From positions 7,003,501-7,067,500 of the forward strand of contig JBBBDQ010000330.1 in NCBI GenBank assembly GCA_037127315.1: a stretch of DNA of 64,000 nt. The letters are read 5' to 3'. A program made the translations under genes and the position numbers. Below the pieces are notes generated by a model, which ran no database searches, was not told the origin of the DNA, and saw nothing but the letters and a program-made list of their open reading frames with translations. Numbering within the stretch: the first letter of the stretch is position 1; the number at the start of each line of letters is the position of its first letter. Source of the stretch: Ascarosepion bandense. Taxonomy: Eukaryota > Mollusca > Cephalopoda > Sepiida > Sepiidae. Below, in pieces: positions 62,917-64,000 of this stretch.

Positions 62917-64000
62917 TGTGTGAGCAAGGCCTATCTGCCTATAAAAGCAGCATTCAGAATCCTTTGATACCAGTAAAATATTTATAACTGTTTTAGCCTT
63001 AAGAGCAGCCATAAGTGAATATTCAGCTTAGCTTAGCCTGTTATAAGGCCAAAAAATATGGAGCATCCAGTAAGGACTGAACTCACTAGTTACAGTAGTT
63101 ATTTCTTTAATTTATTATAACGGATGAAACTAATTTTTAAAAAACTATAATTTAACAAAGAATATTTAGTATAAAAACTAATATTTGGCTGATACATCAT
63201 GAGCAATTAATAAGAGTCCATTAAGTAATTCTGAGGAAAATCAAGTGAAATTTAAAAGACATTCATCTATGCTTATATCTCATTTCCAAATTTAATGGAT
63301 CATAGAATTTTAATACTAATTGTTCAAATATTTAGTCTATCAAAGATAATTTTATTAAACTTTAAAGGTGTCTAAATATAACCTTTAAGTCAAATTATAT
63401 TAGTCAGATTAGGAAACAGCAGAGTTTGTTAAAAAGTAAACAAACAAACAAAAAATAAGTTATAACATTAATCTGAGCAAAAACTGTCGACACGAAAAAG
63501 AAATCTTTAAAAACTAATTTTAATAGAGTTAAATCAATTTTGATATGAATTTTTTTTCCAATTAAGATTTGTATTCAGATTTTGGTTCAAGGCCATTTGA
63601 AAAGATTATTACCCTATTATTTTATTTTTCTCCATCTCTCCCAAAGGGGTTGTCAGAATCTTAAACAGACTTGGATTTGGTTTTATAGTTGGTAATCATT
63701 TTCTATTTAAATAGAGACATGTCCCATTTTCTGTTGTGATAGCAGCAGTAATATAAAGATGATTGATACAGAGCGGAAAATAGCAACCGCGTCATGAAAC
63801 AAGCTGATAATTAACTATTAACACATCAATCTGCAACAAAAAAAATTTGAACAGAAAAATGAGTACCAACTACAGATCAGATGAGCTTGTCCGATTAAGA
63901 TTCTGACAATCTCTTTAGAACAGTAAAGAGAAAAAAATAAATGAAAAGCAATATAAAAAAGTCGGTTCTCTGTGTAGAGCCAGGGAGTTTTTTTCCATCT
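62917..64000. other. unassigned AT-rich sequence
   Basis: A SINE-I-like stretch (TTAGCCTGTTATAAGGCC; GACTGAACTCACTAG) lies at about 63020-63110. The rest shows no gene or repeat. Confidence 0.4.

Overview
This window looks like metazoan, AT-rich, repeat-dominated, non-coding DNA. I found no intact host gene, no canonical tRNA or rRNA gene and no bacterial-type operon. The tRNA-headed SINEs, the C-terminal motifs of the LINE proteins, the Penelope-like elements and the short Helitrons together suggest a mollusc, most likely a cephalopod such as an octopus. That placement is inference from familiarity with such repeats; no search was run. Family names used here (SINE-A to SINE-I, LINE-1 to LINE-4, repeat J) are local labels.

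Layout. 1-9.6 kb: SINE-A pieces, decayed LINE-1 tails, one Helitron and a pogo-like MITE. 9.9-12.6 kb: a cluster of inverted tRNA-like repeats, then a Penelope-like element (PLE) carrying RT and GIY-YIG remnants. That PLE is interrupted by a 271-bp SINE with a 5S rRNA head and an 11-bp target duplication. 13.9-22.4 kb: SINEs, a mariner/Tc1-type transposase end, a 679-bp Helitron, a 1.7-kb LINE-1 copy and 5S/tRNA composites. 22.4-26.6 kb: mostly featureless AT-rich DNA with a long foldback and a dispersed 110-bp duplication. 26.6-35.7 kb: the best LINE-1 copy (RT ORF, one nonsense codon) and nested LINE, SINE and Helitron insertions. 36-46.3 kb: SINE-D, three insertions datable by nesting, a Ty3/gypsy remnant split by a Helitron, and an 83-bp-armed palindrome with a hammerhead-like core. 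46.5-64 kb: a possible solo LTR, more Helitrons, two more PLE copies, a 1.35-kb LINE-2 copy, SINE dimers and a decayed coiled-coil reading frame.

How the parts relate. Four mobilising systems can be read: LINE-1-type target-primed retroposition (poly-A-tailed copies and SINE-G, which carries the LINE-1 3' end), rolling-circle Helitrons (TC...CTAG ends, A/T target), DNA transposons, and PLEs. The most unusual pattern is that PLE copies and several short repeats with hammerhead-ribozyme-like CTGANGA...GAAA cores (SINE-B, SINE-C, the 46-kb palindrome) repeatedly occur as head-to-head inverted pairs. The roughly 20 SINE-A copies, the Helitrons and the LINEs do not show this. I suggest, as inference, that these short elements share the PLE copying machinery.
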